Shown: positions 9,542 to 18,392 of the stretch, piece after piece | How positions within the stretch are numbered: the first letter of the stretch is position 1 | Layout of the letters: each line of letters opens with the position of its first letter | DNA from: Clostridia bacterium | Lineage (GTDB): Bacteria > Bacillota > Clostridia > TANB77 > UBA1234 | Direction: 5' to 3' | Assembly: GCA_900765095.1 (NCBI GenBank) | Contig: CAAFRB010000012.1 | Coordinates: 1-64,000 of the forward strand | DNA: 64,000 bases | Notes under the pieces: generated by a model | Seen by the model: the letters and a program-made list of their open reading frames with translations, nothing else | What the model was told of the DNA's origin: nothing | Databases searched by the model: none | Translations under genes and position numbers: made by a program

Positions 9542-10912
9542 CTACCCCCTTAACTGATTTTGCACGTTTCTAGGGATTAGAGCTGCATTCTGTTCTTTTT
9601 TTGTTTTTGACGAATCTACAGTATTTTGATTTTTAACATCTGCATAAGGTCCAATTCCATATAAAGCCATTAAGGACAAAGCATCATTGTCACTCATTCT
9701 TCCACTTTCATTTTCATTTTGAATATAATCCAATAATTTTTCGTCATTTGTTAAATAATTATTATCAATTATATCTCTATAAGTTGATAGTTTTGTCGTG
9801 TCCGCATTTCTTGTAGATTGACTATATGGTTTATTTATATTGTACTGTGTTTGCGCAGTATCATTAGCTAATTGTTGTCTTTTTACCCAACTTTCAAATT
9901 CTTGCTGTCTTGCTTCTTTTTCTTTTTCTGCTTGTTGCATTGCCAAGTAGTTGTTGTAATATTGATTTGCTTGTTCTACAGTCCAACCTAAAGCAGCTGC
10001 GTTATTATAATTTATATTTCCAGCTTGAATGCTTGCTAAAGCATTACTTGGCGTATTTGCATTTGCATAGTTTGTATTGACTTTATTACCTCTCAATGCT
10101 TCCAACTGCAATACTTCTAAACTATTAGGGCTATATCCTTGAGCTAACAAGTTATTTATTTGAGCTTGATAATCATTTGAATATTGTCCTAACGCTTGTT
10201 GTTGCAATTGCTGTACCATTTGTCTTTGTTGCTGATTATAATTTAGTAAATTATTAAAATATTCACTATCAATTGCAGAATTTGCATTTGCTAAATTTGC
10301 CACATAATCATTTTCTACAGCTGTTCTTTGGTTTGCTATATCTCTATATGCGTTTGCCTCAGCCGTGCCTATATTGCCTAAAGTATTTTGAAGTGATGAT
10401 TGTCTATTTATTTCACCTTGTGCCGATGCTCCACTATTTGTTAATCCTCTATTTGCTAAATACTCAGCAAAAGACCTAGCACCTTGTTGGCTTGAAGCCG
10501 ATGCTAGGTTTCTTTGATTTTGATACATAGGTTTTATTGTTTGTTCTTGCACATTTAAATTATCTAATGCTTTTTGCTTTGCTTGTTTTAAAGCATTAAT
10601 TTGAGATTTCCTTTTTGCTTCAGTTAGCCTCTTTAAATCATCTTCATAACTTCCATAGTTTGTTGATGTTCCTACCTTCCCGCTTGCTTGTGCCTTACTT
10701 GTACCAGTTCCTAACCAATCACCATCGTTTAAACTAATATTTTGGCTTCCATCAGTGCCTCCAGAATATCCATATCCTGCTCTTACACTTTCCGCCTCAG
10801 CGTGTGCAGATTGCATTCCAGCAGTATCACCTTTTGCTTGTGCCTCAGCATATTTCTTTTTAGCTTGATTTATTTTTTCATTATCTGCATCATTTAAATT
10901 TATATCTGCCAT
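9542..10912 (-). CDS. Gln/Asn/Ala-rich coiled-coil phage virion protein
   Basis: A 456-residue protein with an unusual composition: long helical stretches rich in Gln, Asn and Ala (YNQQQRQMVQQLQQQALGQY; AQINNLLAQGYSPN) and no membrane segment. The N-terminus holds SAHAEAESVRAGYGYSGGTDGSQ-like sequence, a motif I associate with conserved virion proteins of Firmicutes phages lacking long tails. It sits between the tail protein at 10923 and the 2039-residue gene, with only five bases separating its stop from the next start. A role as an internal or ejected virion protein is inferred from position and coiled-coil character; no catalytic motif is visible. Confidence 0.6.
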   Translation of the reverse strand: MADINLNDADNEKINQAKKKYAEAQAKGDTAGMQSAHAEAESVRAGYGYSGGTDGSQNISLNDGDWLGTGTSKAQASGKVGTSTNYGSYEDDLKRLTEAKRKSQINALKQAKQKALDNLNVQEQTIKPMYQNQRNLASASSQQGARSFAEYLANRGLTNSGASAQGEINRQSSLQNTLGNIGTAEANAYRDIANQRTAVENDYVANLANANSAIDSEYFNNLLNYNQQQRQMVQQLQQQALGQYSNDYQAQINNLLAQGYSPNSLEVLQLEALRGNKVNTNYANANTPSNALASIQAGNINYNNAAALGWTVEQANQYYNNYLAMQQAEKEKEARQQEFESWVKRQQLANDTAQTQYNINKPYSQSTRNADTTKLSTYRDIIDNNYLTNDEKLLDYIQNENESGRMSDNDALSLMALYGIGPYADVKNQNTVDSSKTKKEQNAALIPRNVQNQLRG

Positions 10913-10922
10913 TTTACGCCTC

Positions 10923-12044
10923 CTATTCTAATTCAAAATAAGAACCATTGTATACTAATGTATATCTTTTGTTTGCCTCTAATTTGGGTATAGCTTTATA
11001 TCCTAAATTATCTAATTGTAATTTATTCGTATAGCCTTTATCATAATTGTTTGGTGTAATTAAGCATAATCTTTGTCCATCAATATATTCTGTAAATCCT
11101 AATGATAAGTCTAGTTTCCCATTGTCTAATGTAGCAACTTTCTTCCCTTCAAAATTTATTTTTTGGATATATATACTAGAACTCTTCGTGCCTCGTATTT
11201 TTATATATTTGTAATATTGTTCATCTGTTACATTTATTTTCTTTTCCGAATAGCTACTATCAGGATATATTAACCCTAAATCCACCCAATCCACACTATT
11301 CAAACTTCCTTCAGCTATTAAATGTGAATCACTTCCACCTTTTGAATATATTTTTATATTTTTCACTTTTATATATTCTGGTAATTCAACTATTACATAG
11401 TGTGATGATGATCCAAAAGCGACCTCATTATTATCGCTAAATCTATTATTATATGAGTTTGAAAACAATAGATAAGCTTCAGTAGATGGTACGCTCGCAA
11501 CGCTTCTAACACTTGCTGTTATATTATAGCCTTGTTCACTGTTACTTTGTAATGTTGGAACGGCATTTGTAGTTTCTACAATTGACGAATTTAAAGTATA
11601 TGTAGGAATATGATATTTTGCACCAGCAAATAAAGTAGATATTTTTTGCCCTCCCAACATTTCTGCATTTAAGTTTTGTTGAATTGTACCATCTTTTTCA
11701 GCAATTATATTAGCAAATGTCGAAGCTAATTTGGCTTTTGTTATACTTCCATCAGGTATTACTCCTAATACAGAATTTTGTATTTCCTCCATTAAATAAG
11801 CTAATTTAGCTTGTACATTTGATTCAGAAGAATCACTATCACTCAACGGCAATGCACCTACCGAACTTCCGCCTGTTGGTACTTCAATTTCTTTTATTAA
11901 TCTATTTATACCAGCTTTCAACTTATTAGCAGGTTCATCAAATTTAGCTTTTAATTGCTCTGCTGATAATCCATCATCTATATTAGGTTCATCGCTTAAA
12001 CTTTGATGAACATTTAAGTCGTCTGTTATTTTCGTAAAAGACAT
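10923..12044 (-). CDS. Phage tail protein with discoidin-like (F5/8 type C) domain
   Basis: A 373-residue protein. Residues 1-100 are helical and acidic (LSAEQLKAKFDEPANKLKAG; VQAKLAYLMEEIQNSV), typical of the base of phage fibres. Residues about 150-300 look like a galactose-binding/discoidin beta-sandwich: AYLLFSNSYNNRFSD, HYVIVELPEYIKVKNIKIYS, SLNSVDWVDLGL and YYKYIKIRGTKSSSIYIQKINF. The end (ITPNNYDKGYTNKLQLDNLGYKAIPKLEANKRYTLVYNGSYFELE) has the strand-rich look of a fibre tip. It directly follows the nozzle-like gene (1-base gap), consistent with a tail spike or appendage that binds host glycan. Domain call is by pattern only. Confidence 0.6.
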   Translation of the reverse strand: MSFTKITDDLNVHQSLSDEPNIDDGLSAEQLKAKFDEPANKLKAGINRLIKEIEVPTGGSSVGALPLSDSDSSESNVQAKLAYLMEEIQNSVLGVIPDGSITKAKLASTFANIIAEKDGTIQQNLNAEMLGGQKISTLFAGAKYHIPTYTLNSSIVETTNAVPTLQSNSEQGYNITASVRSVASVPSTEAYLLFSNSYNNRFSDNNEVAFGSSSHYVIVELPEYIKVKNIKIYSKGGSDSHLIAEGSLNSVDWVDLGLIYPDSSYSEKKINVTDEQYYKYIKIRGTKSSSIYIQKINFEGKKVATLDNGKLDLSLGFTEYIDGQRLCLITPNNYDKGYTNKLQLDNLGYKAIPKLEANKRYTLVYNGSYFELE

Positions 12045-12045
12045 A

Positions 12046-13773
12046 TTATTTTACCTCCCCACCATAAACTTTTTTAATTGCAATAGAATTAACTGTAACT
12101 TTTTCATCTGATTTTTCATTTTTTAAAATTAGTTTTAAAAATGCAAATTTTTTAGCTTTTAATTTTATTCTAAAAGGTTTTACACTTCTTTGCGTATTGT
12201 ATGTAAAATTGTCATAATTCCAATACCTATAATCAATACATCTATTTTCTATTTCTTTTTCATCAGAGCCAGCATCTCTATCGCTCACATAATTTACTAC
12301 TAAAGATGTTTTAGAATGAGGTTTTAGCGTTACCCACAAAATTCTCATTGTTTTTCTTCTTTCCTCTATTCCGAAATCATAATAACCACTTTGCCACTCC
12401 GCAGATATTCCTTCACCATTATACGTAGTTAGATTTTTATCAAATTCCATTATTTCGCCATTTTCTGTGCTCATGTATATAATTCCTTGGTATGAAATTA
12501 AACTTGTAATTTTGCTAGGAATATTAAGCAAATAAAAGCACCCATTTTGATAATTGTATACCATTATTTCATTTTCAATTGCTAACCAATATTCTTTTTC
12601 TTCTTGATAATCTAAAGTTATAGATTTAGTCAAATCATGCTTGTTTAACCATTCTTGTATTTTGGTAGATATTATCTCGGCATTTCGCTCATCTTTAGTA
12701 TTTGTCGATGTCCACTGGACGATTGAAGTATCGATTGTTGTTACATAGTTGTCCAAAACCTGTCCTTGATTATATGGTCTTGCTCCATGTGATTTGTTAA
12801 GAGGATATACTGGAAATGCTATAATGTTTTCTTCTGTGTTATCTGTAATTTGTTCATAAGTCGAATAATAAGTAGAATCTTCTTTATTTATAATCATTCT
12901 ATCATATTGTCTTTGTATGTCTGTTACAGCCGTATTTGAGCTTCCTATGTCCATAAAATTATTACCAGGGAAATATGTTACATTAGGTATTCCATTTCCT
13001 AAGTCACTAAAATATATTCTATTTTTTGCATCTGCATTGCCATATAAAAAAACTCTTGTATCATCTGCAAGTCCATAAGTTTGAAAGTAATGATTTTTAT
13101 ATACTAATTCTCTTTGCCCTGTTCCTTTTGTCCATTGTACTTCAATAGTATCCACTCCCTGAGTTGGAGCTGTTGAAAAAGTAATTGTGCCTTTTGTCAA
13201 ATCTTTTGTTACTGTTGTTTCTACTCCATCAACTTTTACACTGTCTATGCTAGTCAAATTATTTTCTACTAATACAAATGTTTTCTCTGTTCCATCTGGG
13301 CTAAATGTTTGCCTCTTCTTGCCTGTTAGAACATTTATAGGCTCGTAATCCGTTCCAACTCCATTAGGTGTTGTAGCCACTTTGACTAATGGAATATAGC
13401 CTTCAACATCTTTAAATATTGTTCCATCCCATTCTTTATATTCATGACCATTTATAAAGTATAGTTTTTGGTTAAATTCAAATATTCTCGTAATATCGTC
13501 TGTTAATGAACCTAGTTCTGTATCTTCGTTATAAACTTTTCCACCACATACATATACGTGAACGATATTTTCTCCAAGCTTTCCTTTCCATTGTGCTCTT
13601 ATAATGCCATCTTGTTTGAAGACTTCTTTATAACCATACATTTTATCTAATTTATTATCCTTTGTAATACGAAAATTAACCATCTTTCCACTTTCACCAA
13701 GCTTAAGTTGAGTGTCTCCTGTTTCGTTCATATTCAAACCTAGAAAGCTATTAATTGAAGTATTATCTGACAT
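12046..13773 (-). CDS. Tail nozzle / tail-stabilisation-like protein
   Basis: A 575-residue, strand-rich protein with repeated short blades (YKEVFKQDGIIRAQWKGKLGEN, HVYVCGGKVYNED, EFNQKLYFINGHEYKEWDGT, KNRIYFSDLGNG, EYWLAIENEIMVYNYQNGCFYLL, TSLISYQGIIYMSTENGEIMEFD). This is the beta-propeller-like layout of podovirus nozzle proteins (P22 gp10 / T7 gp12 type). It lies directly after the small adaptor gene and before a fibre protein, the usual place for the nozzle. No tape measure lies nearby, supporting a short tail. Assignment is inferred from architecture and synteny; the sequence does not show a catalytic function. Confidence 0.65.
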   Translation of the reverse strand: MSDNTSINSFLGLNMNETGDTQLKLGESGKMVNFRITKDNKLDKMYGYKEVFKQDGIIRAQWKGKLGENIVHVYVCGGKVYNEDTELGSLTDDITRIFEFNQKLYFINGHEYKEWDGTIFKDVEGYIPLVKVATTPNGVGTDYEPINVLTGKKRQTFSPDGTEKTFVLVENNLTSIDSVKVDGVETTVTKDLTKGTITFSTAPTQGVDTIEVQWTKGTGQRELVYKNHYFQTYGLADDTRVFLYGNADAKNRIYFSDLGNGIPNVTYFPGNNFMDIGSSNTAVTDIQRQYDRMIINKEDSTYYSTYEQITDNTEENIIAFPVYPLNKSHGARPYNQGQVLDNYVTTIDTSIVQWTSTNTKDERNAEIISTKIQEWLNKHDLTKSITLDYQEEKEYWLAIENEIMVYNYQNGCFYLLNIPSKITSLISYQGIIYMSTENGEIMEFDKNLTTYNGEGISAEWQSGYYDFGIEERRKTMRILWVTLKPHSKTSLVVNYVSDRDAGSDEKEIENRCIDYRYWNYDNFTYNTQRSVKPFRIKLKAKKFAFLKLILKNEKSDEKVTVNSIAIKKVYGGEVK

Positions 13774-13775
13774 TT

Positions 13776-14195
13776 TTAATCACCCGCCCTAAATAAAGCA
13801 CCATATACATCTTCTCTTGTTTCTTGTTTTGCTTTCTTTCTATATTGTTCTAAATTGTTATTCATTAATGAAGATGCTAAGGAACTAAAATAATTCGAAA
13901 GTGCAGTATCTTCTGTTAATAATAATCTTGCACATAATTCATAAACAACAATTGTTGCACAAATTGCATCATCGAGTTCAACCTCAGACTCCATCGTTTG
14001 TATTTCGTCTAAGAATCCTATCCCCAACTTCATACTAATATCATTTTGAATTGAAGTTAATATTCCAGGTGTTCTCGCTCTATAATCCTTAGTTGAAGTA
14101 TTATCCATTTCAGGCTTTTCACCTTTTACCAGTTTTGCATCTTTCATCTCGTCAATGTGCGATAACGCAAATTTATATATTAATTCTGCTTTCAA
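13776..14195 (-). CDS. Head-tail adaptor protein
   Basis: A 139-residue, mostly helical acidic/basic protein: MKAELIYKFALSHIDEMKDAKL, then CATIVVYELCARLLLTEDTALSNYFSSLASSLMNNNLEQYRKKAKQET and ending EDVYGALFRAGD. Size, helical bundle character and place between the coat gene and the nozzle gene match the adaptor (P22 gp4 / tail tubular A position), which docks under the portal ring after packaging. The stop is two bases from the next start. It is separated from the coat gene by a hairpin at 14226-14247 that may set the lower expression expected of an adaptor relative to the coat protein. Family membership is inferred. Confidence 0.6.
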   Translation of the reverse strand: MKAELIYKFALSHIDEMKDAKLVKGEKPEMDNTSTKDYRARTPGILTSIQNDISMKLGIGFLDEIQTMESEVELDDAICATIVVYELCARLLLTEDTALSNYFSSLASSLMNNNLEQYRKKAKQETREDVYGALFRAGD

Positions 14196-14225
14196 CTTAT
14201 TTTAACCCCCTATCATATAAATTAA

Positions 14226-14247
14226 GGAGCAGGGGTTAGCCTGCTCC
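14226..14247 (-). terminator. Hairpin after coat gene (attenuator-like terminator)
   Basis: A perfect 8-bp stem, GGAGCAGG/CCTGCTCC, with a six-base loop lies 8-29 bases past the coat stop on the minus strand. The following sequence TTAATTT is only weakly T-rich, so it probably trims or attenuates rather than fully stops transcription, giving high coat and lower adaptor mRNA. Confidence 0.6.
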
Positions 14248-14254
14248 TACTATC

Positions 14255-15376
14255 TTATTTTTTTGCTAATGTACCGCCACCACTGATAAACACTTTTGCA
14301 TCTTTAATCGCAACAATCATATAATGAGTATTTGTCGAGCCAGCAATATCAGTATCGTCTTTTGGTAAAGCTGTGTATCCTGTTAAAGAACCTTCTGCTG
14401 TACCTTCAGCTGGTGCTGTAATTGCAGAAGTATCAAATTTATATTTATATGTTAATGTTCCTTCATCACATAGATTTGGTCTAACAACTTTAAATCTTGT
14501 AGAACCAGTTGTTGTTTTAGAAGCTAAAGATTGTGATGTCAAACCTACACCGCTTGCTAAAATATATACTCCTTTTGGATTAGCATCTGATAAGAATAAA
14601 TCATAAATAATTCTTCCTTCAACTAACCAACCATTGATTCCTGGAGGGTTATCATGAATTTTATAATCAGATAACGTTTTTGGTGTTGCACATACCTTAG
14701 GATGAATAAATAACATGTCTACACCTGCTGGAAAATATTTAGATGGTGCTTTTATAATTGCAACATCGTCAACATCTCCTATAGAACCATTAATTGACAT
14801 TTTCTTACCAGCATCAACATATTTAGTAAATTCATCACATCTTTTTAATAGATTGTATTTACCTGGTTTTACATAGCATAATCTTCCCTTTGTTGGAATA
14901 GAATCTTCGTCCATCATTTCCATTACTTCGCAGAACTTTTCATAAATATTCGTTTTTGTTAAAGAACCAGAAGTAATTACATTTCCTCTTAACTTAGCTA
15001 AAGTAGAAGCAACGTGAATGTTGTATCTATCTCTATTAGGAATACTTACATTCTTTAATTCTGCTGCTAATCTCTTACCTGCTTCTTTAATCATCATTTG
15101 CTCATTTCTATTTCCTCTATCAATAGTAAATGTAAATGATTTATCTTGAGTCATAGTTTTAGTATGAGTTTCATCTCCTAATTCTTCTGGAGTACCATAT
15201 CTATTAGTACCACTTCTTGTATAATCATTTTCCTCAGCATCATCAATTTGATATACCACAACACTTTTTACACCCGTGATATCATAATCTGATCCACCCA
15301 TTTTTCCTGTTAATTCTTCTTGTGTGAATTTTTCATCCACTTTCTTTTGATATTTCGTAGCTAAATTTACTGCCAT
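14255..15376 (-). CDS. Major capsid protein
   Basis: A 373-residue protein beginning MAVNLATKYQKKVDEKF. It has the coat-protein layout: SVVVYQIDD, DKSFTFTIDRGNRNEQMM (E-loop-like part), a long helix AGKRLAAELKNVSIPNRDRYNIHVASTLA, then PTKGRLCYVKPGKYNLLKRC, GDVDDVAIIKAPSKYFPAGVDMLFIHPKVCATP and a P-domain/A-domain-like end. The C-terminal 60 residues (YTALPKDDTDIAGSTNTHYMIVAI) may be a surface extension. It follows the scaffold gene by 17 bases and is followed by a strong hairpin, as usual for highly expressed coat genes. The HK97 fold is inferred from synteny and pattern. Confidence 0.82.
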   Translation of the reverse strand: MAVNLATKYQKKVDEKFTQEELTGKMGGSDYDITGVKSVVVYQIDDAEENDYTRSGTNRYGTPEELGDETHTKTMTQDKSFTFTIDRGNRNEQMMIKEAGKRLAAELKNVSIPNRDRYNIHVASTLAKLRGNVITSGSLTKTNIYEKFCEVMEMMDEDSIPTKGRLCYVKPGKYNLLKRCDEFTKYVDAGKKMSINGSIGDVDDVAIIKAPSKYFPAGVDMLFIHPKVCATPKTLSDYKIHDNPPGINGWLVEGRIIYDLFLSDANPKGVYILASGVGLTSQSLASKTTTGSTRFKVVRPNLCDEGTLTYKYKFDTSAITAPAEGTAEGSLTGYTALPKDDTDIAGSTNTHYMIVAIKDAKVFISGGGTLAKK

Positions 15377-15393
15377 TTAAAATTCCTCCTTTT

Positions 15394-16224
15394 TTAAATA
15401 GAATCAAAACCGTCTAAAAAAGCATCCTTGCTCTGTTGTTCTGTCGAACTTCCATTTGAAGTCGGAGATACAACTGAGTTAGATGCATTGTTTTGGTTTT
15501 GTTCCATTTGTTTTATTTTTTCTTTTAAAATTTTGTTTTCATATTCTGCATATGCTGACTTTAAATTAGAATTTTTGGCATTTTCAAACACCTCTTTTGG
15601 TATCTTGTCGACTTCAATACCTGGATAAGCATTTAAAAATTCCTCATATTCTTTTTCTTTTTGAAGTTCTGCTTTTCTAGCCTCTTCCTTTTCATTTAAT
15701 TCTGCTTGCTGCCTTTTCAATGATTCTCTTAACGCTCTTGTTTCTATTACTTCTCTAGCAATATCTTCTGGAACACCATTTGACATCATAGATTGTATTG
15801 CATTTTCGTTTTGAGCCTTTATTTGCTCTTCTTCATATTTCTTAACTTTTTCAATATATTGCTCTGGTGTCAAATTTGCCTTTTTAGCCATATCCGAGAC
15901 ATAGTTCATTACTACATTTTCGGATTTTTCTTGCTTAGCTTTCAAATTGTCATAATTTAATCCTTTTTGATAAGTGTTAATTAAATCATCAATCTTATCA
16001 ATTTTTACATTTTCGCCATTATACTTGATTCCTTTATTGTTTAAGTAATCTAATAATTTCTTTTCTTCTGTTCCTCCTAGTTGCTCATTTGTAGGTACAG
16101 TTTCCTCACTGGTTTGTTCAGTTCCTGTTCCTGCTTCTTCAACATTTTCTTGTTCTTCTGAAGTTGGTATATCTTCAAAATCACTTTCATCTAATTCAAA
16201 AATGTCTTCTTCATTTTCATTCAT
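15394..16224 (-). CDS. Capsid scaffolding protein
   Basis: A 276-residue acidic, highly helical protein. The N-terminus is strongly acidic (NENEEDIFELDESDFEDIP), the middle is a long coiled coil (EYIEKVKKYEEEQIKAQNEN; LRESLKRQQAELNEKEEARKAELQKEKEYEEFL), and the C-terminus is Asn/Ser-rich, ending DAFLDGFDSI. This composition and the position between portal and coat genes are the classical signature of a phage scaffold, which assembles the procapsid with the coat protein and then leaves. No protease domain is seen here or nearby, so a P22-like recycled scaffold is more likely than a cleaved one (inference). Confidence 0.82.
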   Translation of the reverse strand: MNENEEDIFELDESDFEDIPTSEEQENVEEAGTGTEQTSEETVPTNEQLGGTEEKKLLDYLNNKGIKYNGENVKIDKIDDLINTYQKGLNYDNLKAKQEKSENVVMNYVSDMAKKANLTPEQYIEKVKKYEEEQIKAQNENAIQSMMSNGVPEDIAREVIETRALRESLKRQQAELNEKEEARKAELQKEKEYEEFLNAYPGIEVDKIPKEVFENAKNSNLKSAYAEYENKILKEKIKQMEQNQNNASNSVVSPTSNGSSTEQQSKDAFLDGFDSI

Positions 16225-16305
16225 ATTAACCTTCTTTCTCCGACTATGGTTGGTCGGTGTGCCTTATATCTCCTTGGTTTATTTGATACTTGGCTAAAAT
16301 TTATA

Positions 16306-16338
16306 TAAAAAAGACATCAGGTTATTTGCCTAATGCCT
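16306..16338 (-). terminator. Terminator containing the stop codon of the 55-residue gene in its loop
   Basis: On the minus strand a 10-bp stem (AGGCATTAGG/CCTGATGTCT, two G-T pairs) closes a CAAATAA loop and is followed by TTTTTT. The loop contains the TAA of the small gene 16322-16489, so a ribosome finishing that gene would sit on the hairpin. It separates the portal gene from scaffold and coat. Confidence 0.72.
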
Positions 16339-16489
16339 TTTCTATTTCACTCTGTTTTGCTTTTAGTTTTTTCTTTGCCTCTTCTAATCTTTGTTTATCT
16401 TTATATATTTTTTGATATTCGATAAGAGTTCTAGCATCATCTTCTGCTCTCCACTCTTTTTCTTCTTTACTTATTGTACTTTTACTCAT
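16322..16489 (-). CDS. Small coiled-coil phage protein between portal and scaffold (55 aa)
   Basis: A 55-residue frame on the minus strand begins MSKSTISKEEKEWRAEDDAR and ends AKQSEIEKALGK. Its ATG overlaps the portal stop in an ATGA arrangement, which is strong evidence of real, coupled translation. The protein is very charged, and from about residue 20 to the end it should form one continuous helix or coiled coil. Small helical proteins at this place are common in Firmicutes phages; the function is unknown to me, but a portal- or scaffold-associated role is plausible. The stop codon lies within a terminator loop. Confidence 0.75.
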   Translation of the reverse strand: MSKSTISKEEKEWRAEDDARTLIEYQKIYKDKQRLEEAKKKLKAKQSEIEKALGK

Positions 16490-18186
16490 GCAACTTTTCC
16501 CTCCATCATATCTAATATTGTTTTTTCCATCTGTCCTGGTGGCAAAGCTTTTATTTGTTCTTGTTGTTCTGGTGGTAAGCTTTCTAAAAACTGTGCCATT
16601 TGCTCATACTGGTTCTGCTGTGCTTGCATGTCTTGTTGCATTTGAATTTGTTCTTTTAATTTTGTAAGTAGTTCTGCTTTCTTTGGAATTAGTTCGTTTG
16701 GTATTCTTTCTAAGTAATCAATAAATTCAATTCTATCTTGCTGCAATAAATTGTCTAATGTTTGTACTGCAGATATTTCTGAATAATACGATGTTTCTCC
16801 AACATCTATACTTGTTTTTAAATCCATACCTTGCAATTGATTAAAATTAAACATAACTAATTGCCTTGTACCATCTTCAGTCGTCATTAGAACTGGTCTA
16901 CTACCGTATTTAACCGACATCATATCAATTAGTATCATGACTTCTTGTTCTATTAAGTCGTATAAATTATCTTTTATATTCGCAAGTGGTACTGCAGTAC
17001 TCTTTTGAACTGCAATAATTGCTGAGGTATTCTTTGGATCTATCTGACCAAGTGAGGCATCAGATACGCCTAAGCACTCTTTTGTATATTGAAATGCTAA
17101 ATCAATAACTTTTATAATATAATCACTCATATTAGCAGGTTCTAAATATCCTGCAACATCTTTTATACTTCTGCCACTTTGTGCTAATCCTTTTAACCCA
17201 ATAGCTGAGCCAATTTCATTATTCCAGCTAGCAAGCATATCTTTATCATACACAGCTGTCGGAAATGCTGTCATCATCTGATGATAGATAATCATTGCAA
17301 ACATCTTATTGATAGCAATCTGATTAGGACATATACCTTCAACTTCACCACGACCATGGAATGTATTTTTCTGCTTGTACCAATTTGAAAATGCAACAGG
17401 ATATCTTGTTAAGCCTGTATTAACATTTTCAAATATAATGGCATCCTTTGTGCATTTAGTAACATACACCTTATTGTCTTTCTTTTCATAAAAATAGATA
17501 TACAATGCTTTTCCCTCATCGTCTCCTTCAATGTCTATTTCCGTCTTTGCAAAGTCACTTACTTGGAAATCTGTATCATAATCTTCTTTAATATTTTCAT
17601 TTCTTGATTTTGCTTCTTTCTTTAGATTTTTAACAGTATCTCTACCAACAATAATAATCCATGGTTGTTTTTCCACATCTCTTATATTAGCGTTGCCAAA
17701 ACCCACATTAGTTGCATCTATTGTTTCAATCTCGATTTCTCCCAATAAATCCTTATAACTTCTATAAGGTTTCTTATTAGGATTAAATATAGTATGAAAG
17801 CACATATCACCTGTTACTGCGCCATCTAATAAAACATCTTTTGTTTTTATTTTAATGTTACTCTTTTCAAAGATGTTCTTTATTTCTGCATTTAAGAAAT
17901 CGCTATTATCTAACTCCCCTTCTGGCTTTGATGTATATTCAAGTGGTTCAACATTTACCGCTATATCTGATGTAGTTAAACTCGCAATTTTAAACTCTAT
18001 TATTCTTTTAATAATATTAAAGACTGGGTGAGGTAGCTTTTGGTCACCCTCTAATCCAGTCCATTGGTCTCCATTATAAAAATCATTCCATACTTTTACG
18101 CTTTCATAGTAATTTTTATTAGGTCTAAAAGCACTATTATATGCAACCATGCTCTCATACTTTTTCCAATAATCTTTAGCTTCCAT
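16486..18186 (-). CDS. Portal protein (P22-like)
   Basis: A 566-residue protein. The N-terminus (MEAKDYWKKYESMVAYNS, NDFYNGDQWTGLEG, PVFNIIKRIIEFKIASLTTSDIAVNVEP) has the typical portal start where a clip/wing begins. The middle has QIAINKMFAMIIYHQMMTAFPTAVYDKDML and a stem-like helix. The C-terminal 100 residues are Gln-rich and helical (LLTKLKEQIQMQQDMQAQQNQYEQM), compatible with a barrel region like that of P22. It forms the dodecameric gate for DNA packaging and the platform for the adaptor. It lies immediately downstream of terminase and the small membrane protein, overlapping the 55-residue gene by four bases. Strong call by pattern and synteny. Confidence 0.85.
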   Translation of the reverse strand: MEAKDYWKKYESMVAYNSAFRPNKNYYESVKVWNDFYNGDQWTGLEGDQKLPHPVFNIIKRIIEFKIASLTTSDIAVNVEPLEYTSKPEGELDNSDFLNAEIKNIFEKSNIKIKTKDVLLDGAVTGDMCFHTIFNPNKKPYRSYKDLLGEIEIETIDATNVGFGNANIRDVEKQPWIIIVGRDTVKNLKKEAKSRNENIKEDYDTDFQVSDFAKTEIDIEGDDEGKALYIYFYEKKDNKVYVTKCTKDAIIFENVNTGLTRYPVAFSNWYKQKNTFHGRGEVEGICPNQIAINKMFAMIIYHQMMTAFPTAVYDKDMLASWNNEIGSAIGLKGLAQSGRSIKDVAGYLEPANMSDYIIKVIDLAFQYTKECLGVSDASLGQIDPKNTSAIIAVQKSTAVPLANIKDNLYDLIEQEVMILIDMMSVKYGSRPVLMTTEDGTRQLVMFNFNQLQGMDLKTSIDVGETSYYSEISAVQTLDNLLQQDRIEFIDYLERIPNELIPKKAELLTKLKEQIQMQQDMQAQQNQYEQMAQFLESLPPEQQEQIKALPPGQMEKTILDMMEGKVA

Positions 18187-18191
18187 CTATC

Positions 18192-18392
18192 TCACTTCCT
18201 TTTACTTTGAATTGCATCATCTATTGAATAATTCATCAACTTGTCAAATTCTTCTTTTCTCTCTTTTTGTTTTTTCACTTCTTCTGTTTCAAAATAAGTC
18301 TCTTTTTTAGGTTCTACCTTTTCAACCTTTATAGTTATAAAATCCTTAAAAATCAATATTAATAATAATAAAATAATCAAATAATCTATCAT
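18192..18392 (-). CDS. Small single-span membrane phage protein
   Basis: A 66-residue protein with one strong membrane segment at residues 3-17 (DYLIILLLLILIFKD) followed by a charged, Lys/Glu-rich tail (KVEPKKETYFETEEVKKQKERKEEF). Its start overlaps the terminase stop by one base (18392) and it ends five bases before the portal start, so it belongs firmly to the packaging operon. I do not recognise the family. Its place between terminase and portal is unusual for a membrane protein; it might tether packaging or affect the host membrane, but this is speculation. Confidence 0.6.
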   Translation of the reverse strand: MIDYLIILLLLILIFKDFITIKVEKVEPKKETYFETEEVKKQKERKEEFDKLMNYSIDDAIQSKRK

